Assembly (NCBI RefSeq): GCF_009908295.1
Contig: NZ_JAAALO010000005.1
Span: forward strand, 248,001 to 312,000
Source of the DNA: Micromonospora rubida
GTDB lineage: Bacteria; Actinomycetota; Actinomycetes; Mycobacteriales; Micromonosporaceae
Reading direction: 5' to 3'
Length of the DNA stretch: 64,000 bases
The notes under the pieces are model-generated. The model was not told the origin of the DNA, made no database searches, and saw only the letters and a program-made list of their open reading frames with translations. This document shows positions 25,155-32,329 of this stretch, one piece after another. The number at the start of each line of letters is the position of its first letter. The first letter of the stretch is position 1. Position numbers and translations under genes: made by a program.

Positions 25155-25188
25155 ACGCTAGGTCCGCCCGGTTGGCCGCCGGTTACGC
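25155..25188 (-). promoter_or_regulatory. SARP-type promoter of the PaaK-TrpE-TrpG operon
   Basis: Minus-strand heptamers GCGTAAC (25182-25188) and GGCCAAC (25171-25177) are 11 bp apart, then 8 bp, then CCTAGCGT (25155-25162). The leader is about 45 nt. Confidence 0.82.
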
Positions 25189-25192
25189 GCGA

Positions 25193-25226
25193 GGCCGACC
25201 GGCGCGTAACCGGCCGCCCGTACGGT
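25193..25226 (+). promoter_or_regulatory. SARP-type promoter of the free-standing condensation domain gene
   Basis: Plus-strand heptamers GGCCGAC (25193-25199) and GCGTAAC (25204-25210) are 11 bp apart, then 8 bp, then CGTACGGT (25219-25226). Only 4 bp separate it from the opposing site, so both directions may share one activator complex. Confidence 0.68.
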
Positions 25227-25332
25227 GATCGACCGACCGGCCGCCGCCCGAGCGCCGGCCCGGGTCGGGGCCACCGTGCCCCGGGCGGGCCTACCGGGCG
25301 TGCCGGCCACCACCGTCGGGCGAGGAGGAGTC

Positions 25333-26886
25333 ATGAAGACGCTGATGGGCCGACTGGCCTCGATGTCGGAGGATGACCGGGCCAGGGTGCTGGCCAAGGT
25401 GCGGAGTGCCGCCAGCGGCGCGGCCGGGGCGGAGGAGCCCCGGCTGACCCCCGGGTCCTGCCCGGCCGGGCGGGGGCCGGCGTCGTTCGTGCAGGAGCAG
25501 CTCTGGTTCGTCAGCCAGCTCGCCCAGGGCGTCCCGGCGTACAACGTGTCGTTCGCCTTTCACCTCACCGGGCCGGTCGACGCCGACGCGCTGGGTGCCG
25601 CAGTCCGCGACGTGGTCCGCCGGCACGACGTGCTGCGCAGCCGGCTGGTGCTCGCCGACGGCCGGTTGACCCAGGAGGTGACCGACGCCGACCCGGAGCT
25701 GCCGGTGCGCGACCTGGGCGACGCGCCCGACCCGGAGCGGGCGGCCGAGGACCGGATCGCCGAGCTGTCCCGCACCGTGTTCGACCTGGCCGCCCGTCCG
25801 CCGCTGCGGCTGGAGCTGCTGCGGATCTCCCCCACCCGGCACGCGCTGGCGTGGATCGCCCACCACACCCTGGTCGACGGCTGGTCGTTCGGCGTCCTGC
25901 TCACCGAGCTGGCCGCCGCGTACCGGGCCCGGTGCGCCGGGCGGGAACCCGAGCTGCCCGAGGCGCGGTTGCAGTTCCGCGACGTCGCCCGCTGGCAGCG
26001 GGAACGGCTGGCCGGGCCGACGCTGGACCGGCTGCTGGAGAGCTGGCGGAAGCGGCTCGCCGGCCCGGTCCCGGCGGAGCTGCCGACCGACCGGCCCCGG
26101 GGCGCCACGCAGACCTTCCGTGGCGGGATGCTCCGCTTCGACTTCGGCCCCGCCGCCGCGCAGGGCGTGGCGGCCGTCGCCGACCGGTTGCGGGTCACCC
26201 CGTTCGCCGTGCTGCTGGGCGCGTACGCGCTGGTGGTGGCGGCGTACGCCGGGTCGGACGCGGCCGTGGTCGGCGCCCCGCTGGCGGGGCGGGGACGGCC
26301 GGAGCTGGACGGCGTGGTCGGGCCGTTCTCCAACACCCTGCCGCTGCGCGTGGACCTGGCCGGCGACCCGACCCTGGCCGAGGTGCTGACCCGGGCCAAC
26401 GACGCGATGCTCGACGGGGTGGCCGGTCAGGACGTGCCGTTCAGCAAGCTCGCCGAGGCCGTCCGGGGCGACCGGGACGCCAGCCGCAACCCGCTGTTCG
26501 ACGTGCTGTTCAACCTGGGCAACCTGCCGCCGGGCAGCGACCGGGCCGACCTCGGCGGGCGGACCCGGCTGGAGGTGCGCGGCTGTCCGAACGGGACGGT
26601 CCGGCTGGACCTGGAGCTGACCGCCGAGCACACCGCCGAGGCGCTGACCGGGCGGCTGGAGTTCAACGCCGACCTGTTCGACGAGGCCACCGCCGCCGCC
26701 CTGCTCGACGACGTCCGGCTGGCGGTGGGGCAGCTCGCCGCCGACCCGGCGACCCGGCGTTCGACCCTCGACCTGCCCGGCGCGCACCGTCGGCGGGTGG
26801 CCGCGTCGGCCCGGGCGGCCGGCGGCGCGGCACCGCTGCGCCCGGCCCGCGGCGCGTCCCGACGCGCCCGATCCTGGAGCCGCTGA
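25333..26886 (+). CDS. Free-standing NRPS condensation domain
   Basis: The 517-residue protein is one complete C domain with an intact catalytic motif AHHTLVDGWS and the usual surroundings: SFVQEQLWFVSQL (C1), RHDVLRSRLV (C2), VGPFSNTLPLRV (C5) and QDVPFSKLAEAV. A short helical N-terminal segment (MGRLASMSEDDRARVLAKV) could dock to another subunit. The ATG at 25333 has GGAGGAG upstream. The gene stands alone downstream of its own SARP-type promoter. Since NRPS 1 and NRPS 2 both start with only part of a C domain and NRPS 1 ends with a dead one, this protein may supply the missing condensation step in trans. Confidence 0.9.
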   Translation: MKTLMGRLASMSEDDRARVLAKVRSAASGAAGAEEPRLTPGSCPAGRGPASFVQEQLWFVSQLAQGVPAYNVSFAFHLTGPVDADALGAAVRDVVRRHDVLRSRLVLADGRLTQEVTDADPELPVRDLGDAPDPERAAEDRIAELSRTVFDLAARPPLRLELLRISPTRHALAWIAHHTLVDGWSFGVLLTELAAAYRARCAGREPELPEARLQFRDVARWQRERLAGPTLDRLLESWRKRLAGPVPAELPTDRPRGATQTFRGGMLRFDFGPAAAQGVAAVADRLRVTPFAVLLGAYALVVAAYAGSDAAVVGAPLAGRGRPELDGVVGPFSNTLPLRVDLAGDPTLAEVLTRANDAMLDGVAGQDVPFSKLAEAVRGDRDASRNPLFDVLFNLGNLPPGSDRADLGGRTRLEVRGCPNGTVRLDLELTAEHTAEALTGRLEFNADLFDEATAAALLDDVRLAVGQLAADPATRRSTLDLPGAHRRRVAASARAAGGAAPLRPARGASRRARSWSR

Positions 26887-26967
26887 GCCGTGCCCGGCGG
26901 CGCGGCCGGCCCGACCCCGACCCCGACCCCGCCGGCGTCACCGGGGGCTCCGGCCCGAGCGGGCGGA

Positions 26968-27951
26968 TCAGCGGGCGTCGTCGGCGAAGGCCGGCGAGCC
27001 GTCGGCGAGGGCCTCCCGGTCCTCGTCGGGCAGCCAGCAGTCGGCCAGGTCGTGGGCCCGCCACCGCTCCAACGCGCCGTAGTCGTGCAGCAGGTCGACG
27101 AAGTCGTGCAGGACGGGCCGGCGGTCGCTGCCGCGCCACAGCAGCGACCACGGGTAGACCGGGCGGGGCTCGACCAGGGGCAGGGTGACCAGGTCGTCGG
27201 CCTTCGGGTTGGCCACGTCGGCGGCGGAGAGGAAGACCCGCCCCACGGCCCGGCCGCGGCGCAGCAGCTCGTCGGCGCCGACGTTGTCGACCTGCTCGAA
27301 GGTGAGCGGGATGCCGAACCGGTCGGCGAAGAGCTGGAGGTACGTCCCCCACTCCACGGCGCTGCCCGGGCTGGGCACCCAGGCACCGTGCTCGACCAGG
27401 TCGGTGGGGCGCACCGCCGAGCGCCCGGCCAGCGGATGGCCAACGTCCACGACGGCCACCAGGGGCTCCAGCCGGATCAGCCGGTGCGCCAGGCCAGCGG
27501 GGGACGAAAACCCGGCGACCCGGCCGAAGACGGCGTCGATCTCGGCCCGGCGCAGCGCCGGCAGCGCCAGGGAGAGCCCACGGCGGGCGCTGATCTCCAG
27601 GCGCAGCCGGGGATTGCCGGCCAGCACCGCCGCGACGAGCCGGGCCGGGCCGAGCCGGTCGTGCAGCACGTCGACCCGCAACGGGGTGGCCGGGCGCCGC
27701 ACCGCGGCCACCGCCGCGTCCCCGGCGGCCAGCAGATCCCGGGCGGGGCCCAGGAACCGCCGGCCGGCCTCGGTGAGCGCGCTGGTGCGGGTGGACCGTT
27801 CGAACAGCGGCCGGTCGAGGATCTCCTCCAGCCGCTGGATCCGCTTCGACAGCGCCTGCTGGGACATTCCGAGCCGCTCGCCGGCCCGGCCGAAATGCAG
27901 TTCCTCGGCGGTGGTCACGAAGGCTCGTACCAGCGCGAGGTCGAGATCCAT
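26968..27951 (-). CDS. LysR-family transcriptional regulator
   Basis: The 327-residue protein has an N-terminal LysR winged helix (MDLDLALVRAFVTTAEELHF, GMSQQALSKRIQRLEEILDR, LFERSTRTSALTEAG) and a type 2 periplasmic-binding-like effector domain. The start at 27951 is the only good one at the LysR N-terminus. It is divergent from the DHA2 exporter gene, with an inverted repeat between them (27968-27984), so it most likely regulates that exporter, perhaps in response to the product. No SARP site is present. Confidence 0.92.
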   Translation of the reverse strand: MDLDLALVRAFVTTAEELHFGRAGERLGMSQQALSKRIQRLEEILDRPLFERSTRTSALTEAGRRFLGPARDLLAAGDAAVAAVRRPATPLRVDVLHDRLGPARLVAAVLAGNPRLRLEISARRGLSLALPALRRAEIDAVFGRVAGFSSPAGLAHRLIRLEPLVAVVDVGHPLAGRSAVRPTDLVEHGAWVPSPGSAVEWGTYLQLFADRFGIPLTFEQVDNVGADELLRRGRAVGRVFLSAADVANPKADDLVTLPLVEPRPVYPWSLLWRGSDRRPVLHDFVDLLHDYGALERWRAHDLADCWLPDEDREALADGSPAFADDAR

Positions 27952-27967
27952 GAGGCCATCCTCAGGC

Positions 27968-27984
27968 GACAACCAATCGTTGTC
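27968..27984. promoter_or_regulatory. Inverted repeat GACAAC-N5-GTTGTC, likely LysR operator
   Basis: A perfect 6-bp dyad with a 5-bp spacer, 17 bp upstream of the LysR start. A further half-site, GTTGTC, lies at about 28023-28028. LysR proteins usually bind such dyads in the divergent promoter and repress their own gene. Confidence 0.6.
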
Positions 27985-28136
27985 AAACGCACCGGGCGGT
28001 TGTTGGACCCGGGGGCTGAAAAGTTGTCGACTGAACATGCCGACGCATGCCGTTGGGTAAATGTGAGACCCCGACGACGGCTCCTTGTCGGAGCCGCCGG
28101 AGTACATGACCAAGGATGTGGAAGGAGGCGGCAGAA

Positions 28137-29687
28137 ATGGCTGCCACGATGCCGCAACAGGACCCGCCGAAGGCCGATCCGAGACGCTGGAAAGCGTTGT
28201 CGCTGCTCGCACTCGTCCAGTTCATCATTTTCCTGGACGCCACCATCGTCAATGTCGCTCTCCCCTCGATCCAGCGCGATCTCGGCTTTTCCGAGGCCAC
28301 GCTGACCTGGGTGGTGAACGCCTACCTGATCACCGCCGGCGGCCTGCTGCTGCTCGGCGGCCGGATCGCCGACATGGTCGGCCGCCGGAAGGTGTTCTGC
28401 ATCGGCGCCGGCCTCTTCGCGGTGGCCTCCGCGACCGCCGGCCTGGCGCAGAACAGCGAGGTGCTGCTGGCCGGCCGGTCGTTGCAGGGCGTCGCCGAGG
28501 CACTGTCCGCGCCGGCCGCGATGTCCATGGTGGCCCTGCTCTTCACCGACCCGAAGGAGCGGGCCAAGGCGTTCGGCATCTGGGGTGGCCTGGCGGGGCT
28601 GGGCTCCGCCGCCGGCGTGCTGCTGTCCGGGGTGCTGACCGACCTGGCGAGCTGGCGGTGGGTGTTCCTGGTGAACATCCCGCTCGCCGTGATCCCGATG
28701 CTGCTCATGCCGAAGCTGGCCGACGAGAGCAGGGCTCCGGCGCAGGGCCGGCGGCGGCCGGACTGGCTGGGCGCGGTGCTCGTCACCGGCGGTCTGATCG
28801 CGATCCTCAACGCCGTGCTGAACGCCGGCCGGCACAGCTGGGACTCCCCGGCCGTGCTCACCCCACTGCTGGCGGGCGTGGTCGCCCTGGCCCTGTTCGT
28901 GGTCGTGGAGTCGCGGGCGGCCCAGCCGCTGGTGCCGCTGGGCTTCTTCGCCAACCGGGTACGGGCCACCGCGAACGTGGCCACCGTCTTCGTGGCAAGC
29001 AGCTCGGCCGCAGTGTTCTTCCTGATCGTGCTCTACACCCAGAACATCCTGGGCTACTCGCCGCTGCGCAGCGGGCTGGCCTGGCTGCCGTTCTGCGTGG
29101 CGTTCATGCCCGGCCTGTTCCTCTCCACCAAGATGATCATGAAGGCGGGTCCCCGGGCCACCCTGGCCACCGGCCTGGCCGTCTCGGCGGTCGGGGTGGC
29201 CCTGTTCACCCGGATCGGGGTCGACAGCTCGTACCTGACCGACCTGCTGCCGGCCATGGTGGTGACCGCGCTGGGCTTCGGCATGACCAACCCGGCCATG
29301 CAGAACGCCGCCCTGCACGAGGTCTCCGAGTCCGACGCCGGGCTGGGCTCCGGCATCGTCACCACCGTGTTGCAGATGGGCAGCGCCCTGGGGCTGACCG
29401 TCTTCGTCTCTCTGGCGCTCAGCCACCAGCGGGGGCAGCAGGCCACCGGGGTGGCCGAGGACCTGGCCGTCGTCCGGGGCTACGACCACGCGTTCCTGAT
29501 CGCCGCCGGGGCGCTGGCGGTGGGCGCGGTCGCCGCGCTGCTGATCCTGCGCGGCGTGCGGCCGGCGGCCCCGAAGCAGGTCGACCCGGCCGCGGCCGGG
29601 GACGACGGTGCGGAACAGGAGCACACCGACGGCCTCGCCGACGCCGATCACAGGCGGCGTCCGGTGCGGCAGGGCACGCGGGACTGA
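28137..29687 (+). CDS. MFS multidrug exporter, DHA2 family (14 TMS)
   Basis: The 516-residue protein has the DHA2 (EmrB/QacA-type) pattern: motif D1 near ALVQFIIFLDATIVNVALPS, motif A GGRIADMVGRRKVF, and motif C-like GLGSAAGVLLSGVLTDLASW followed by RWVFLVNIPL. About 14 hydrophobic segments are visible, with a charged C-terminal tail. The ATG at 28137 has GAAGGAGG 8 bases upstream; an upstream in-frame ATG at 28116 lacks one. It is regulated by the divergent LysR protein and is likely the product export and self-resistance pump. Confidence 0.92.
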   Translation: MAATMPQQDPPKADPRRWKALSLLALVQFIIFLDATIVNVALPSIQRDLGFSEATLTWVVNAYLITAGGLLLLGGRIADMVGRRKVFCIGAGLFAVASATAGLAQNSEVLLAGRSLQGVAEALSAPAAMSMVALLFTDPKERAKAFGIWGGLAGLGSAAGVLLSGVLTDLASWRWVFLVNIPLAVIPMLLMPKLADESRAPAQGRRRPDWLGAVLVTGGLIAILNAVLNAGRHSWDSPAVLTPLLAGVVALALFVVVESRAAQPLVPLGFFANRVRATANVATVFVASSSAAVFFLIVLYTQNILGYSPLRSGLAWLPFCVAFMPGLFLSTKMIMKAGPRATLATGLAVSAVGVALFTRIGVDSSYLTDLLPAMVVTALGFGMTNPAMQNAALHEVSESDAGLGSGIVTTVLQMGSALGLTVFVSLALSHQRGQQATGVAEDLAVVRGYDHAFLIAAGALAVGAVAALLILRGVRPAAPKQVDPAAAGDDGAEQEHTDGLADADHRRRPVRQGTRD

Positions 29688-29701
29688 CCTGCGGCCCGAC
29701 G

Positions 29702-29737
29702 CGGTGGCCGGGACGGAGCGCTCCGTCCCGGCCACCG
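29702..29737. terminator. Perfect 17-bp-stem hairpin terminator
   Basis: Two 17-bp arms (29702-29718 and 29721-29737) are exact complements around the centre. They lie just after the exporter stop and before the converging hydrolase gene. Confidence 0.75.
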
Positions 29738-29774
29738 TCGTGTCCGGGCCAGGGCCCGCCGGAAGCACGGAACG

Positions 29775-29833
29775 CACGGAAATCACGGGCGCACGGGGGC
29801 CCGGAACACACGGAAGTCACGGGCGCACGGGGG
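29775..29833. repeat. 25-bp direct repeat (2 copies)
   Basis: Units at 29775-29799 and 29809-29833 differ at one base, separated by 9 bp. The second abuts the stop codon of the hydrolase gene. No function is evident. Confidence 0.7.
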
Positions 29834-30760
29834 TCACGGGGCGCGCAGGATGAACGCGACCGCCTCCCGGGCCGAGGTGCCCCGCGTCGGCGACCCGACC
29901 AGGTGGTCGAGGACCCGGGCCCAGGCCGGCACCACCAGCAGGTGACCGGCGTCCGGGACGACCTCAAGGCGCGCGTCGGGCAGCGCGTCGCGCCACCACC
30001 GGCCGTGCTCCGGCCCGGCGAGGCCGTCGTCGGCGCCGTACAGCAGCAGGGTGGCCGCGCGCACCTGGTCGGGGGCGAAGCCCCAGGGGCGCAGCACGTA
30101 CCCGGCGATGTCGTCGACCATCCCCCGCGCGCCCTGCGCGAACGCCTCGGCCAGCATGTCGCCGACCCGGCGGGCGGCGCCGGGGGCGTCCAGCGCGGCC
30201 TGGTCGGCCGGGCCCGCCCCGAGCAGCATCCGGTACGCCAGCGGGTCCCACGGGTCGGCCGGGACCATGCCGGCCAGCCCGGCGTCGAGCTGGGCCCGGA
30301 CCTGGTCGACCGGCTGGCCGCGCAGCGCCGCCATCATGTCCCGCTGCCCCCGGTCGACCCAGGGGACCTCCTCGTCGGGCGCGGGGGTGGCCAGCACCGC
30401 GAGCCGGCTCACCAGCTCCGGCCGGCGGGCGGCCAGCGCGAGGGCGACCCGGCCCCCGCCCGACCAGCCCACCACGGGCACCGGGCCGAGGCCCCGCTGG
30501 TCGAGCACCTCGGCGAGGTCGTCGGCGGCGGCCGGCACGTCGGCCCAGCCGGTGGCCGCATCGGAGCCGCCGTAGCCGGGCCGGTCGACGGCGAGCAGGG
30601 TGACCCCGGCGGCACGGGTGGCGGCCGGGTCCGGATCGAAGGCCCCGGCGCCCGGGGCGGAGTGGCAGAACACCACCACCCGGTTGCCGGGTGCACCGAG
30701 CCGGTGCACCACCGCCCCGCGACCGTCCCTGAGCGTGATGATCTCCCCGGTGCTGGACAT
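29834..30760 (-). CDS. Alpha/beta hydrolase
   Basis: The 308-residue soluble protein has the alpha/beta-hydrolase fold: oxyanion region FCHSAPGAG, nucleophile elbow VGWSGGGRVAL (Ser), acid in LLYGADDGLAGP and His in PDAGHLLVVP. It has no signal peptide and no carrier domain. The start is an ATG at 30760 with only a weak ribosome site. It lies downstream of the exporter operon terminator, so it is probably expressed separately from the 30971-41287 operon. It has no SARP site of its own; a housekeeping or accessory esterase role is equally likely. Confidence 0.82.
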   Translation of the reverse strand: MSSTGEIITLRDGRGAVVHRLGAPGNRVVVFCHSAPGAGAFDPDPAATRAAGVTLLAVDRPGYGGSDAATGWADVPAAADDLAEVLDQRGLGPVPVVGWSGGGRVALALAARRPELVSRLAVLATPAPDEEVPWVDRGQRDMMAALRGQPVDQVRAQLDAGLAGMVPADPWDPLAYRMLLGAGPADQAALDAPGAARRVGDMLAEAFAQGARGMVDDIAGYVLRPWGFAPDQVRAATLLLYGADDGLAGPEHGRWWRDALPDARLEVVPDAGHLLVVPAWARVLDHLVGSPTRGTSAREAVAFILRAP

Positions 30761-30799
30761 GCGGCCGAGTCTGGCAGCGACCGTTCGACCCCGAGCCGC

Positions 30800-30839
30800 A
30801 ACGGCGGGCGGTCACCCGATCGGGTGACCGCCCGCCGTT
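30800..30839 (-). terminator. Strong hairpin terminator, 18-bp perfect stem
   Basis: Arms 30800-30817 and 30822-30839 are exact complements around GATC. It follows the MFS gene stop by 130 bp and probably ends the NRPS 2 - VOC - S9 peptidase - MFS transcript. Confidence 0.85.
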
Positions 30840-30970
30840 CTCGCGAGAGACCGACCGGCCACCAAGCGTCCGGTGGCCGGTCGGCGGAGCGGAGCGTCGG
30901 AGCGGTGGCCGGCGTCGATCGACGGGGCCAGGAAGACCAGCACGGCCGGGGACGCCGGCCGGCGAAGGCG

Positions 30971-32329
30971 TCAGCCGCGGGCCGATCCGACCAGGGCGGG
31001 TGCGGGCGACGGGGCCTCCGAGGCGGACGCCCCGTACTCCTCCGGCAGCTCGCCGTCGGGGCGGGCCCGGCGGACCGCCCGCACGCCGGCCACGCCGGCC
31101 AGCAACGCGGTCACGGTCAACAGGCCCAGGTACCAGCCGAGCCGGTCGTGCCCGGCCAGCCAGGTCGCCAGGGCCGGGGTGAGCCCGCCGGCCAGCGAGC
31201 TGGCCACCGCGTGCGGCAGGCCGATGCCGCTGGCCCGCAGGTGGGTGGGGAACATCGACGCCATGATCTTCGGCAGCACCGAGGTCAGGCAGGACATGAA
31301 GAACAGCCCCGTGGACAGGCAGAGCACCAGCCGACCGGGGCCGCCGGACATCCCGTTCAGGACGAGCGGGCCGGCCACCGCGAAGCCGAGCACGCTGACC
31401 ACGAGCATGGGCAGCACCCCCACCCGGTCGGCGAGCAGGCCCAGCGGGATCAGCACCACGATGGACAGCGCGATGGAGGCGGTCACCGCGGCGTAGACAG
31501 CGTCAGCGGGCAGCCCGAACCGGCTCTGCGCCAGGGCCGGCGCGACGGTGGTCCAGGTGGTGGTCTGCACGGTCACCCCGACCACGAACAGCGCGGCGAC
31601 GACGACGGCACCCCGGTGGTCGTGCCAGAGCCGGCGCAGGCCGGGCCGGGGGCCGTTGCGCCGGGCCCGGACGAACGCCTCGCTCTCACCGAGCTGGCGG
31701 CGCAGCACCAGCAGCACCGCCGACAGCGCCGCCCCCGCCAGGAACGGCACCCGCCACGCCCAGTCCGCCATGGCCTGCGACCCGACGGTCGCGCTGAGCG
31801 CCATGCCGAGCGCGGACGCGGCGAGGCCCCCGGCGGCCGAGCTGACCGCGAAGATGCTGCCGAACAGGCAGCGCCGGTTGCGCGGGGCCAGCTCCATCAG
31901 GTACGACACCGCGGCCGGCCACTCGCCCCCGGCCGACAGGCCCTGGGCGGCCCTGGCCAGGAACAGCAGCGCCGGGGCGGCCACCCCGATGGACGCGTAG
32001 GTGGGCAGCAGCCCGATGACCAGGCTGCCGCCGCCCATCAGGCTGATCGACAGCAGCAGCGCGAGCCGGCGTCCCCGCCGGTCGGCCAGCGAGCCCATCA
32101 GGATGCCGCCGAGGGGGCGGAAGAGCATCCCCGTCGCGTACGCCACGAAGACCGCGAGCAGCGCGGTGAGCGGGTCGGCGGACGGGAAGAAGTGCTGGGC
32201 GAGCAGCGGGGCGTACAGGCCGAAGATCAGCCAGTCGAAGTATTCGATGAAGTTGCCGGCGACGGTGGTGGCGACGGTGCGCGCCCGCCGACGCGGTGTG
32301 GTGGCGGCGGGAACCGCGTGGGTGGTCAT
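30971..32329 (-). CDS. MFS transporter, metabolite:H+ symporter type
   Basis: The 452-residue protein has about 12 membrane segments and MFS motifs (GNFIEYFDWLIFGLYAPLLA; LFRPLGGILMGSLADRRGRR; RAAQGLSAGGEWPAA). The GxxxEYFD and SxGGE patterns are those of the MHS/ProP-like subfamily, which usually imports organic acids or osmolytes by proton symport. The ATG at 32329 overlaps the peptidase stop by 4 bp, and the gene ends the NRPS 2 operon. In a cluster it might export the product or import a precursor; direction cannot be read from sequence. Confidence 0.88.
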   Translation of the reverse strand: MTTHAVPAATTPRRRARTVATTVAGNFIEYFDWLIFGLYAPLLAQHFFPSADPLTALLAVFVAYATGMLFRPLGGILMGSLADRRGRRLALLLSISLMGGGSLVIGLLPTYASIGVAAPALLFLARAAQGLSAGGEWPAAVSYLMELAPRNRRCLFGSIFAVSSAAGGLAASALGMALSATVGSQAMADWAWRVPFLAGAALSAVLLVLRRQLGESEAFVRARRNGPRPGLRRLWHDHRGAVVVAALFVVGVTVQTTTWTTVAPALAQSRFGLPADAVYAAVTASIALSIVVLIPLGLLADRVGVLPMLVVSVLGFAVAGPLVLNGMSGGPGRLVLCLSTGLFFMSCLTSVLPKIMASMFPTHLRASGIGLPHAVASSLAGGLTPALATWLAGHDRLGWYLGLLTVTALLAGVAGVRAVRRARPDGELPEEYGASASEAPSPAPALVGSARG

